Numbered from the stretch's first letter, positions 24,931-32,976 are shown. The stretch: 34,667 bases of DNA from Mycoplasmatota bacterium (GCA_022712785.1 JAFLJX010000237.1:1-34667); one strand, 5' to 3'. Numbers and translations: made by a program. The notes: generated by a model not told the origin, from the letters alone.

Positions 24931-26142
24931 CTAAACCTCCATATTTTTAAGGATTACAGCAGTACCCATACCGCCACCGATACATAAAGTAGCTAATCCA
25001 AATTTTACTTTTCTTTTTATCATTTCATGAATTAATGTTGTTGTGATTCTGTTCCCGCTTGCTCCAACAGGATGTCCAAGTGCAATAGCTCCACCATTAA
25101 CATTAGATCTTTCTAAAATTTCTTCTTTTGATAAATCATGTTCTTCAACTAAAGAAGCAATAACACCTAAACTTTGTGCTGCAAATGCTTCATTAAGTTC
25201 CATTAATCCCATTTCACTTAATTTCATGTTTGAATATTTTAATGCGCTTCTAATTGCAGGTACAGGTCCAAGTCCCATTACACTAGGTTCAACTCCACCT
25301 TGTCCAATTCCAACAACTTCTACTAATGGTTTTAAACTATATTCTTTTAAAGCTTCTTCACTTACAACTAACATAAAGCTTCCACCATCATTAATACCAC
25401 TAGAATTTCCGGCAGTTACGCTTCCACCTTTTTTAAATGCAGGTCTTAAAGAACCTAATTTTTCTAATGTTGTTCTTCTATTTGGATATTCATCTGTATC
25501 AAAGACAACTTCATCTCTACGTGATTTAACTGTAATTGGAACAATCTCATCTTTGAATTTCCCAGCATCGATAGCCTCTATAGCTCTTCGTTGTGATTCA
25601 ATTGCAAATTCATCTTGTTCTTCTCTTGTTAATTCAAATTGATCTGCGATATTTTCTGCAGTTATTCCCATATGAACATTATCAAATGGATCAGTTAAAG
25701 CATCAGCAATCATATGATCAGTTACAGTAAATCCACCCATTTTATATCCTTGTCTAACTCTACCAGGAATGATGTTTGGTGCCATACTCATAGATTCTAC
25801 ACCACCAACAATTACCATATTATGTATATCGGCTTTAATTGAAGTAAAAGCAGTCATTATAGTTTTCATACCACTACCACATACCATGTTAATTCCATAT
25901 GCTGGTACACTTACAGGAATTCCTGCCTTAAGTGATACTTGTCTTGCAACACCTTGCCCCAACCCTGCAGGTAAAATATTACCAATTACAACTTCATCAA
26001 TCATTTCTTTTGGAATTTTTGTTTCTTCTAAAATGTTTTTAATTACTTCACTACCATAAACCGAAGGATGTACTGTGCTTAATCCTCCAAGAAAGCTTCC
26101 TATAGCTGTTCTTTTTGCTGAAACAATAAATACTCTACTCAT
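24931..26142 (-). CDS. Acetyl-CoA C-acyltransferase (thiolase)
   Basis: A 403-residue thiolase of normal length. The nucleophile is Cys88 in NMVCGSGM; the GGVESMSMAP segment, NEAFAAQ, the His in ALGHPVGASG and the second Cys in CIGGGMG are all in place. The family joins two acetyl-CoA or, with CoA, splits acetoacetyl-CoA or longer 3-ketoacyl-CoA. As first gene of an operon with an NAD-type SDR, a CoA-transferase and an importer, the splitting direction is likely here. AAAGGAG precedes the ATG. Transcription probably starts near 26267 from the promoter at 26274-26302, giving a leader of about 125 bases. Confidence 0.95.
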   Translation of the reverse strand: MSRVFIVSAKRTAIGSFLGGLSTVHPSVYGSEVIKNILEETKIPKEMIDEVVIGNILPAGLGQGVARQVSLKAGIPVSVPAYGINMVCGSGMKTIMTAFTSIKADIHNMVIVGGVESMSMAPNIIPGRVRQGYKMGGFTVTDHMIADALTDPFDNVHMGITAENIADQFELTREEQDEFAIESQRRAIEAIDAGKFKDEIVPITVKSRRDEVVFDTDEYPNRRTTLEKLGSLRPAFKKGGSVTAGNSSGINDGGSFMLVVSEEALKEYSLKPLVEVVGIGQGGVEPSVMGLGPVPAIRSALKYSNMKLSEMGLMELNEAFAAQSLGVIASLVEEHDLSKEEILERSNVNGGAIALGHPVGASGNRITTTLIHEMIKRKVKFGLATLCIGGGMGTAVILKNMEV

Positions 26143-26176
26143 AATTTTTTCTCCTTTACATTAAAATATAGATTAT

Positions 26177-26193
26177 AAATGCAATTTGCATTT
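26177..26193. promoter_or_regulatory. Perfect 17-base inverted repeat, possible operator
   Basis: AAATGCAA-T-TTGCATTT is a perfect palindrome between the thiolase start and the divergent control region. It contains most of the proposed -35 box (TTGCAT) of the tetR promoter. A regulator bound here would block tetR and could obstruct the thiolase transcript. Confidence 0.5.
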
Positions 26194-26214
26194 CAGTAAA
26201 TATTTTAGTATACT
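26186..26214 (+). promoter_or_regulatory. Candidate tetR promoter
   Basis: TTGCAT (26186-26191) and TATACT (26209-26214) are 17 bases apart. The predicted start, near 26221, lies about 110 bases before the tetR ATG and inside the region transcribed from the opposite promoter. Confidence 0.5.
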
Positions 26215-26257
26215 ATGTTAGTGAAATAGCAAGATAAATGAATAAGCTCTCATAACA

Positions 26258-26271
26258 TGAACACTTGTTCA
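26258..26271. promoter_or_regulatory. TetR-type operator candidate
   Basis: TGAACA-CT-TGTTCA is a perfect inverted repeat starting two bases downstream of the -10 box of the thiolase promoter, over the predicted start site. Position and symmetry fit repression by the adjacent TetR protein. Confidence 0.65.
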
Positions 26272-26273
26272 GT

Positions 26274-26302
26274 ATTATAGCATAAAGCGTTTACATTGTC
26301 AA
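26274..26302 (-). promoter_or_regulatory. Promoter of the thiolase-Liv operon with cre site
   Basis: On the minus strand TTGACA (26302-26297) and TATAAT (26279-26274) are exactly 17 bases apart, a full consensus promoter. The spacer contains TGTAAACGCTTTAT (26295-26282), a good catabolite responsive element. The layout is the same as at tnaA. Confidence 0.8.
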
Positions 26303-26331
26303 TTTACAATCCGTTATAAAAGGAGAAAAAT

Positions 26332-26931
26332 ATGGACTATGAGATAAACATTCCAACATCACGTAATGGTAAAGCCACTTTCAAATTACTTCTTGAAACA
26401 AGTATTAAAGTTTTTTATGAAAAAGGGTACCATAATACAACAATAAAAGACATAACAAACGAGGCTGGAGTTGCTGCCGGCACCTTCTATTTATACTTTA
26501 AAAACAAATTTGTTTTGTATAAATATCTACTATTAGAAATACACCATGATATTAGGAGAACAATATCACAAAAAGTTGCTCTTGTAGAAGGTCGTTTTGA
26601 TAAAGAAAGAGAAGGTCTTAAGACTTTTATTCAATATACAATAAAGAATCCTCATTCTTATAATATTATATGGGAGTCTTTATATATTGATAAACAGTTA
26701 TTTATAGATTACTACTCTGGATTTGCAAAGAGATATGAAAAGGGATTAAATCAATCCATCGTTGATGGAGAATTACACAATGTTGATACTGAGTTAGTTT
26801 CGTATATACTTATGGGTGTTGCCAACTTTATCGGTTTAAAAGTTATATTAAACCTAGGATCAAATAACGAAGATATTGAATTAGTTGTTGATAATGTTAT
26901 GAAAATTATTAAAACGGGAATATTTAAATAA
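26332..26931 (+). CDS. TetR/AcrR family transcriptional regulator
   Basis: A 199-residue regulator on the opposite strand to the operon. The N-terminal helix-turn-helix lies at about 36-56 (TTIKDITNEAGVAAGTFYLY) and is followed by YFKNKFVLYKYL, typical of TetR proteins. The C-terminal two thirds is a helical ligand-binding and dimer domain without a recognisable pocket signature. AAAGGAG lies upstream of the ATG. By position it should repress the thiolase/Liv operon through TGAACA-N2-TGTTCA at 26258-26271 and be released by an acyl-CoA or the imported acid; FadR-type TetR proteins of Bacillota respond to acyl-CoA. The ligand is inference. Confidence 0.93.
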   Translation: MDYEINIPTSRNGKATFKLLLETSIKVFYEKGYHNTTIKDITNEAGVAAGTFYLYFKNKFVLYKYLLLEIHHDIRRTISQKVALVEGRFDKEREGLKTFIQYTIKNPHSYNIIWESLYIDKQLFIDYYSGFAKRYEKGLNQSIVDGELHNVDTELVSYILMGVANFIGLKVILNLGSNNEDIELVVDNVMKIIKTGIFK

Positions 26932-26936
26932 ATAGA

Positions 26937-26989
26937 ACAAAAACACACAATTGATATTTAACATCAATTGTGTGTTTTTGTTTTTTTTA
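26937..26989 (+). terminator. Strong terminator after tetR
   Basis: A perfect 19-base stem (ACAAAAACACACAATTGAT and its complement) with a 7-base loop is followed by a run of T. It begins six bases after the tetR stop. Confidence 0.95.
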
Positions 26990-27127
26990 TAATTATATGT
27001 CTATTTCTTTTTCAGTTCGAATTTGTATGCAACAAATTCAATAATAATCTAGAAAACCAAAAAGTGAATAAATATTTACTAGATATCTCACCAGATGTTC
27101 TTAAGATTGCTCCTACAATACAAAATA

Positions 27128-28561
27128 TTATAGGCTATAATACATTTCGAATTCTATTGGGTGAGGCATTTTATTTACCTTTAAGAAATCTTCTCTAATT
27201 CTTTTAATATGGTTTTTAATTATATTTTCTGTGAATACCCCTCCAGCTAATAAGAATTTATAGTCTTTTTCAAGCTCGTTAGAAGCTTCATATAAACTTG
27301 TTGGAAGTGAATCTAATTTTGCCTGTTCTTTTTCTGATAAGTCAAATAAATTAATATCATATGGTCCATAGCCTGCTTTAACAGGATCAATTTTATTAAG
27401 TATTCCATCAAACGCAGCCATCATTATAGCAGAGTATGCTAAATATGGATTAGCCGTAGCGTCAGGACTTCTTAATTCAAAACGTTTTTCATCAGCTGTA
27501 ATAGTATACCCTGGAATTCTTATAACTGCAGAACGATTAGCTGTTGCATACCCGATAGTTACTGGAGCTTCAAATCCTGGTACAAGACGTTTATATGAAT
27601 TAGTTGACGGGTTAGCAATAGCACTTATAGCTTTTGCATGTTTTAAGATTCCACCAATAGCGTAGTGCGCTAATTTTGATAATCCTGAATATCCTTTTTC
27701 ATCATACATAATATATTCATTATTCTTTTTCAATTGGATATGAACATGCATTCCATTACCACATTCATCAACAAATGGTTTTGGCATAAAAGTAACTGAT
27801 TTTCTTAATTTAAATGCAGTTAAATTCAATAAATTCTTTAACTTCATTGTTCTATCACCCATATCTTTAATTCCTGAAAAGTTTACTTCTATTTCAACTT
27901 GTCCTGGTCCACCATTTTCAGAATGGTGATATTTAATAGGTATATTTATTTTTTCAGCCTCAATTGCGACTTCAGTTCTAAACTCATAACTTGCATCAAA
28001 TGGAGAATCTAAATGATATCCACCATGATGTGGGACAGTGAATCCAATATTCTTATATGAATCATCACTTGAATTCCAATTAGCCTGAGCACTATCTAAT
28101 TTAACTTCCATGTGTTGATTAGTATTTTTATATGAAACATGATCTAAAACAAAGAATTCAAATTCTGGTCCTAAAAGACAAGTGTCTGCAATGTCTTTGT
28201 CTATCATATATGTTTCTGCTTTTTCAGCAATATATCTTGGGTCATCTTCAAATCTTCTAAGCTTGTTTCCGTCAATAACATAGATATTTGCAATCACAAC
28301 AATAGTCTTATGTACTTTACTAGAATCTATATAACATGTAGTAATGTCAGGAATCATAACCATATCAGATTTATCTACAGTTAAAAATCCATAACTTGAA
28401 CCATCAAATCCAATTCCTTTTATCATCAAGTCCGATGATAACTTTTGAGAAGTTATAGATAATCGATGCCATTTGCCTCTCATATCAATAACTTTTAGAT
28501 CAATTATTTCAACTTCTTCTTTATCACAATAATTAATCATTTCTTTAATGTTTTTAAACAT
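27128..28561 (-). CDS. glnA: Glutamine synthetase, type I
   Basis: A 477-residue glutamine synthetase, joining ammonium to glutamate with ATP in the cytoplasm as a dodecamer. Visible are FDGSSYGF, the metal ligands in GPEFEFF, the NGMHVHIQL strand, the loop NPSTNSYKRLVPGFEAP with the nearby RSAVIRIP, and RFELRSPDATANPYLAY. The position of the adenylylated Tyr of enterobacterial enzymes (NLYDLPPEE) reads NLFDLSEKE, so Tyr is Phe and covalent control by adenylylation is unlikely. No glnR or amtB neighbour is present. A cre-like site and an extended -10 box precede the gene. No clear terminator is seen between its stop and the tetR terminator. Confidence 0.95.
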   Translation of the reverse strand: MFKNIKEMINYCDKEEVEIIDLKVIDMRGKWHRLSITSQKLSSDLMIKGIGFDGSSYGFLTVDKSDMVMIPDITTCYIDSSKVHKTIVVIANIYVIDGNKLRRFEDDPRYIAEKAETYMIDKDIADTCLLGPEFEFFVLDHVSYKNTNQHMEVKLDSAQANWNSSDDSYKNIGFTVPHHGGYHLDSPFDASYEFRTEVAIEAEKINIPIKYHHSENGGPGQVEIEVNFSGIKDMGDRTMKLKNLLNLTAFKLRKSVTFMPKPFVDECGNGMHVHIQLKKNNEYIMYDEKGYSGLSKLAHYAIGGILKHAKAISAIANPSTNSYKRLVPGFEAPVTIGYATANRSAVIRIPGYTITADEKRFELRSPDATANPYLAYSAIMMAAFDGILNKIDPVKAGYGPYDINLFDLSEKEQAKLDSLPTSLYEASNELEKDYKFLLAGGVFTENIIKNHIKRIREDFLKVNKMPHPIEFEMYYSL

Positions 28562-28584
28562 AATATCTCTCCTTATGAATTAAG

Positions 28585-28614
28585 TAATAACGCTTTCACA
28601 AAAACATTATAACA
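28585..28614 (-). promoter_or_regulatory. glnA extended -10 promoter and cre site
   Basis: On the minus strand TGTTATAAT (28614-28606) is an extended -10 box without a clear -35. The sequence TGAAAGCGTTATTA (28598-28585) begins at the predicted start site and matches the cre consensus apart from the last positions. A bound CcpA-like protein there would act as a block. Confidence 0.6.
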
Positions 28615-28662
28615 CATAATGTTTTAAAGAAAAGATAATTATACACAATTGCTTTTTTCCCA

Positions 28663-28710
28663 TAAAAAACACCTCCAAAGTTATACTGTCTACTTTGGAG
28701 GTGTTTTTTA
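28663..28710 (-). terminator. Bidirectional terminator after the DUF5011 remnant
   Basis: A perfect 19-base stem (TAAAAAACACCTCCAAAGT and its complement) with a 10-base loop and A/T tracts on both sides. It lies about 90 bases after the stop of the remnant. The stretch 28711-28797 holds nothing else recognisable. Confidence 0.88.
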
Positions 28711-28797
28711 TATCCAATACGGCTACTTATTTCTAAGCCTGTTTTTTACAATTAAATTATTAAAATCATTATTGTTTACTAGTTAATACTTCCCCAC

Positions 28798-29339
28798 TTA
28801 ATTAAAATTTGAAGTAGGAGCATTCTTGAACAATGTGGTAAAAATCAGTGACGAAAATGTTGTTTCATCTAAAGAAATAGTTGTCTCAAGAATATCAACC
28901 TCTGGTTCAACAACGGTTACTGTTCTTATAAGTTCTTGAATACTACCATTTATTGTTGTTGAGTATCTAATTTCATATACTCCTGTATTGCTTGGATCTA
29001 AATTACTTAAAACACTAACTTCAGCATCGGGATCGCCAGCTACATATGCTCCTGGATCTTCAAAAGTAGAATTAAGTTCTATTTCCATTTCAGCATTTCC
29101 ATTTAATATAAACATAACAATGCTACTTACTTTGCTATCTCCAAGATATAGTGTTTCTATAAGTGAATCAATTAATTCATCTTCATCATTAATTGAAACA
29201 GTAAAACCTAAACTATAACTACCATTTCCTACAACTTCAATGTTAACACCAAAGTCAGGAATTGCCTCACCCTCAATTATAATAAATCTTTTTCATAATT
29301 ATCTTCCCCAGTGTAGTAAATATATTCATTTTTAGAATA
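28798..29339 (-). pseudogene. Frameshifted surface protein remnant with DUF5011-like domain
   Basis: An open frame runs from 29292 to 28798 but has no ATG until 29115 and no ribosome binding site there. Its translation upstream of 29115 (IEGEAIPDFGVNIEVV) is protein-like and continues smoothly into the rest. The end resembles the bacterial Ig-like DUF5011 domain: FEDPGAYV, then GVYEIRYST and RTVTVVEP. A second short frame (29339-29277, containing EYIYYTGEDNYEK) could be joined by adding one A to the AAAAA run at 29293-29289. No signal peptide or cell-surface anchor remains. This looks like a decayed secreted or surface gene, although a sequencing error in the A run is possible. No intact start is visible up to 29454. 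Confidence 0.55.
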
Positions 29340-29454
29340 TCATGTTCAACTTAATTACTCCAAAATACTTTTTATTGATTATGATTACTATAAGTAGTCT
29401 CTAACTTTTAGTTATTTTATATACTATATGTTAATATAAACATAGGTGATATAA

Positions 29455-30726
29455 ATGAATAAAAAAGTAGATTTTTATGATTCACATCTTCACTTATTAG
29501 GATTAGGATATAATGAGTCTTTAATAGATTTAAATACATACAAAAGTATTAAGTCAATTATTAAAATTAAATCTGATAAAGACCTGATATTAGGTAGAGG
29601 ATGGCATCAAAATAACTTTGAAGAAAAAAGATATCCAACCAAACATGATTTAAATAAATTATCATCAGAAAAACCAATAATATTCATAAGAGTTTGTGGA
29701 CATGTTTTAGTATGCAATGATAAAGCAATGGAACTTACTAAAATTAATAAATCATCATTGCAAATTGATGGTGGATCTTTTGATTTTAATACAGGTGTCT
29801 TTACCGAAGATGCACTTGGAATAATATACTCACTTATTCCAACACCGACAAAAGCAGATATAAAAGAAATGTTTATAAAAGGAAATAATATTTTACTTAA
29901 AAATAATATAACTCATTGTGCAAGCGATGACTTTTCTACTATACAAGTTCCATATGAACTTATCATAGAATGTTTAGAGGAACTATATAATAATGGTTTG
30001 ATGCAAGTAAGTCTTTATGAACAAGTAAATCTACCCTCTAAAGAATTATTACTTGATTATATAAATAAGGGATATCATAAGAAGAAATTTAATGGTTTCA
30101 GAATGGGTCCACTTAAATTACTCGCTGATGGTTCACTTGGTGGCCGTACAGCATACCTTAATGAACCATATGAAGACGATCCATCAACAAGAGGTATAAA
30201 AGTGTTTAAAGACAGTGAACTTGAAGAGCTAATATATATAGCTGATTCTAACTGTATGGATGTAGCTATTCACGCAATTGGTGACGGTATGATTGATATA
30301 GTATTAAATTCAATTGAGAAGTCTCTTATGAAAACAAAGAGAGTGGACCATAGACATAGTATTATTCATGCACAACTTGCGAATAGAAGACAGATTAAGA
30401 GAATGAAAGAACTTGGTGTAAGTGTTATAGTTCAACCAGTATTCTTAAATAGTGACATCCCAATAATTGAGAAAAGAATTGGTAAAAAAAGAGCAAATGA
30501 ATCTTACCTTTTTAAAACAATGTATAGGGAAGGTATTAGGGTAGGTTTTAGCACAGATTCTCCAGTAGAAGCTGTTAATCCGTTAGATAATATAAAAATA
30601 GCCATGACAAGAAAATCAATTAAGTTTCCTGAACTTGGTGAATTTTTACCAGGTGAGAAATTTACATATGAAGAATCTATTGAATGTTATACTATAAACA
30701 ATTCTTGGTTATCATACGATGAATAA
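29455..30726 (+). CDS. YtcJ-like metal-dependent amidohydrolase, shortened form
   Basis: A 423-residue amidohydrolase. It starts directly at the metal site DSHLH (His11, His13). The other ligands of the YtcJ family are present: Lys221 in KLLADGSLGGRTA, His273 in AIHAIGDG, His305 in IIHAQL and Asp368 in FSTDSP. YtcJ proteins are usually about 530 residues and have an N-terminal strand set of about 50 residues and a C-terminal segment of about 50 residues that together form a beta-sandwich. Both are missing here. AGGTG lies eight bases before the ATG, so the short start appears real. The reaction would be hydrolysis of a C-N bond; substrate unknown. Confidence 0.78.
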   Translation: MNKKVDFYDSHLHLLGLGYNESLIDLNTYKSIKSIIKIKSDKDLILGRGWHQNNFEEKRYPTKHDLNKLSSEKPIIFIRVCGHVLVCNDKAMELTKINKSSLQIDGGSFDFNTGVFTEDALGIIYSLIPTPTKADIKEMFIKGNNILLKNNITHCASDDFSTIQVPYELIIECLEELYNNGLMQVSLYEQVNLPSKELLLDYINKGYHKKKFNGFRMGPLKLLADGSLGGRTAYLNEPYEDDPSTRGIKVFKDSELEELIYIADSNCMDVAIHAIGDGMIDIVLNSIEKSLMKTKRVDHRHSIIHAQLANRRQIKRMKELGVSVIVQPVFLNSDIPIIEKRIGKKRANESYLFKTMYREGIRVGFSTDSPVEAVNPLDNIKIAMTRKSIKFPELGEFLPGEKFTYEESIECYTINNSWLSYDE

Positions 30727-30857
30727 ATTTAAATCCAAATAAAAAACTACAGTATTGTTCATGAACTGCACCCTCTCTTTTTCATAGTTTCCTATGTCCA
30801 AGTTTATGGGTTCAGTGCATTCAGTTCACTGTAGTTTTTTATTTGGATTTAAATTTA
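30724..30857. repeat. 30-base perfect inverted repeat joining two stop codons
   Basis: The arms at 30724-30753 and 30828-30857 are perfect complements over 30 bases. The left arm begins with the TAA of the amidohydrolase gene; the right arm ends with the complement of the psuG TAA. The 74-base centre can fold further (TGAACTG with CAGTTCA; CATAG-TTTC-CTATG). The AAAAAACTACAGT/ACTGTAGTTTTTT part can act as a bidirectional terminator for the convergent genes. Confidence 0.85.
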
Positions 30858-31787
30858 ATTATTATTACTAATATCAAAATATGCTTTAGCTAATTTAGCT
30901 CCAACTTTTGCGTTGTTATAAACTAACGCTAAATTCGCTATTAGACTTTTACCGTTTGTTCCTTCAACAATTGTTTTTAGTAAGTATGGTGTTACATCCT
31001 TACCCTCGATACCATCAATAAAACTTTGTTTAATCGCTTCGTCTATAATTCCGTTAATATAATCTGGATCTAAAGAATCTTCCTCTGGAATTGGATTAGC
31101 AACTAACACTCCACCTTTTAACTGAAGCTGGTCTTTTACATAAATCATTTCAGCTAGTTCTACTTCATCTTCAACAAAGTTTGTAAGTTTGATGTCAGAA
31201 GTTCTTGTGAAGAACGCTGGTAATACTTCTGTTTGATACCCCACAACTGGCACTCCATTTGTTTCTAAGTATTCCATTGTTCTTGGTAAATCTAGTATAG
31301 CTTTAGCTCCAGCGCAAATTACAGTTACATTTGTAAGAGCTAGCTCTTCTAAATCTGCGGATATATCAAGTGTATTTTCGAATCCTCTATGAACTCCACC
31401 AATTCCACCTGTTACAAAGAATTTAATTCCAGCCATTTCTGCACAAATCATTGTTGAAGCAACTGTTGTCGCTCCGAGAGATTTGTTTGCAACTATTTTT
31501 GCAACGTCACGTCTAGATACTTTTGCAACATAATCAGCTTTTGCTAATGTTTCTAAATCTTCATTTGATAATCCTATTTTGATTTTACCATCCATGATAG
31601 CGATAGTCGCAGGTACTGCTCCTTCTGCTCTGACAATTTCTTCAACTTTTTTTGCCATTTCCACGTTTTGTGGATATGGCATACCATGAGAAATTATTGT
31701 TGATTCTAGTGCAACTACTGGTTTGTTATTTTCTAGCGCTTCTTTAACCTCTTGTTTAATGTCTAAAAATCTTTTATATGTTTTCAT
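30855..31787 (-). CDS. psuG: Pseudouridine-5'-phosphate glycosidase
   Basis: A 310-residue enzyme with the PsuG motifs VALESTIISHGMPYPQN, GATTVASTM, FVTGGIGGVHRG, DISADL, CAGAKAILDL and PAFFTRTS. Residues expected at the active site are in place: Glu28, Asp145 and Lys162. It cleaves the C-glycosidic bond of pseudouridine 5'-phosphate, giving uracil and ribose 5-phosphate. It overlaps the end of the kinase gene by 14 bases and so follows it in an operon. The two enzymes allow salvage of pseudouridine from RNA breakdown. No dedicated nucleoside transporter is adjacent in this window. Confidence 0.96.
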   Translation of the reverse strand: MKTYKRFLDIKQEVKEALENNKPVVALESTIISHGMPYPQNVEMAKKVEEIVRAEGAVPATIAIMDGKIKIGLSNEDLETLAKADYVAKVSRRDVAKIVANKSLGATTVASTMICAEMAGIKFFVTGGIGGVHRGFENTLDISADLEELALTNVTVICAGAKAILDLPRTMEYLETNGVPVVGYQTEVLPAFFTRTSDIKLTNFVEDEVELAEMIYVKDQLQLKGGVLVANPIPEEDSLDPDYINGIIDEAIKQSFIDGIEGKDVTPYLLKTIVEGTNGKSLIANLALVYNNAKVGAKLAKAYFDISNNN

Positions 31788-32877
31788 TTTTAGTTAACTC
31801 CCTTTTTATTAGGTTCATTGATAATTCTGGATTTACTGAATATGGTACTTGTATTGTTAAACTTGAGCTCATTGTTCCAATAATAACACTTTCTTTAAAA
31901 CTATGATCTGTGGTTAACGAGTAAATAAGTGCACTACTAAAAGAATCTCCAGCACCTGTAACATCAATGACTAAGTTATCTTCAACAACAAATGCATTTT
32001 GATGTTTTACTTGTTTTTTTTCACCATAATATGATCCAGCTGTTCCGGCAGTAACAACTGCTTTTTTAACGCCTTTTTCTAACCACATTTGACATAACTC
32101 TTCAACATTTTCATTATCTGTTTTGAAGTATGTTTGAGATTCATCTTTATTACATATAATGATATCGATACCTTTTATGTCTTTTGGAAGGTGTTTCATT
32201 TTTGGAGTTGATACTCCTATAATCCCAAGTGGTATATCTTCATTTCTAGTAAACTCTATTAATGATTCAACAGCTTCTTTTGAGATATTAAGATCTGCGA
32301 TAATCCACGAACTTAAATTCAAATGTCTTTTATGTTCTAATACCCAAGATCTGTCCATTGAACTGTTGATTGACATATCAGCATAACCAACATCCATATT
32401 CCCTTTTGGATTAATAATTGAATAGTATCCTCCAGTTGTTTTACCTTTCAATTTATCAACTGCGAATACTTCCATAAGTTTTTTAGATGACTGTATTAGA
32501 TTCTCGCCATATGCATCATCTCCAACTACGGACATGAGTGATACTTTACAATCGAGCCTCGCTAAGTTTTCAGCAACGTTTCTAATCACCCCACCAAATG
32601 ATGTATTAGAATTTATTGGATTTGATGTACCTAACTTCATTTCTTCTTCAAGTTTAAATGTATAATCAATATTAGCACTACCCACACACGTTATATATCT
32701 ATCCTGGCTTAGAACATACGGTTTACCTAAAATATGTCCCTTGTTTTGAAGACTTGATATAAGATTAGCAACAGCTGGTCTAGAAATTTCTAATATCTGA
32801 GCAATGTCTTTTTGACTGATATAAGGATTATCTTCTAAAATCTTTAATAACTTTTTTTCATTTCTATTAAGGTCCAT
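31774..32877 (-). CDS. psuK: Pseudouridine kinase with N-terminal HTH domain
   Basis: A 367-residue fusion. Residues 1-55 form a winged-helix DNA-binding domain (ISQKDIAQILEISRPAVANL). From about 60 a PfkB-family sugar/nucleoside kinase follows, with the start CVGSANIDYTFK, the region SFGGVIRNVAENLARL and the catalytic DVTGAGDSFS near residue 310. Pairing with psuG identifies pseudouridine as the likely substrate, phosphorylated at the 5' position with ATP. The fused HTH suggests the kinase also regulates its own operon, and a perfect inverted repeat lies over the start site at 32907-32920. AGGGAG precedes the ATG. Confidence 0.93.
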   Translation of the reverse strand: MDLNRNEKKLLKILEDNPYISQKDIAQILEISRPAVANLISSLQNKGHILGKPYVLSQDRYITCVGSANIDYTFKLEEEMKLGTSNPINSNTSFGGVIRNVAENLARLDCKVSLMSVVGDDAYGENLIQSSKKLMEVFAVDKLKGKTTGGYYSIINPKGNMDVGYADMSINSSMDRSWVLEHKRHLNLSSWIIADLNISKEAVESLIEFTRNEDIPLGIIGVSTPKMKHLPKDIKGIDIIICNKDESQTYFKTDNENVEELCQMWLEKGVKKAVVTAGTAGSYYGEKKQVKHQNAFVVEDNLVIDVTGAGDSFSSALIYSLTTDHSFKESVIIGTMSSSLTIQVPYSVNPELSMNLIKRELTKNENI

Positions 32878-32906
32878 TGTATTTCTCCCTTACTTTTGTT
32901 TGTTTT

Positions 32907-32956
32907 TAAACATTTGTTTACTTCATTAGTATACATCGCTCATAAATAAATGTCAA
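32907..32956 (-). promoter_or_regulatory. psuKG promoter and operator candidate
   Basis: On the minus strand TTGACA (32956-32951) and TATACT (32933-32928) are 17 bases apart. The perfect inverted repeat TAAACA-AA-TGTTTA (32920-32907) covers the predicted start site. It is a likely target of the HTH domain of PsuK. Confidence 0.72.
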
Positions 32957-32976
32957 AGGTAATAATTTATCCAATA

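Noticed and set aside
25043-25642. Plus-strand open frame of 199 codons
   Set aside because: It is antisense to the thiolase gene, with no ribosome binding site and a composition typical of a complementary-strand shadow.
26968-27198. Plus-strand open frame of 76 codons downstream of tetR
   Set aside because: It begins inside the tetR terminator, has no ribosome binding site and overlaps the end of glnA; the sequence is low complexity at the start.
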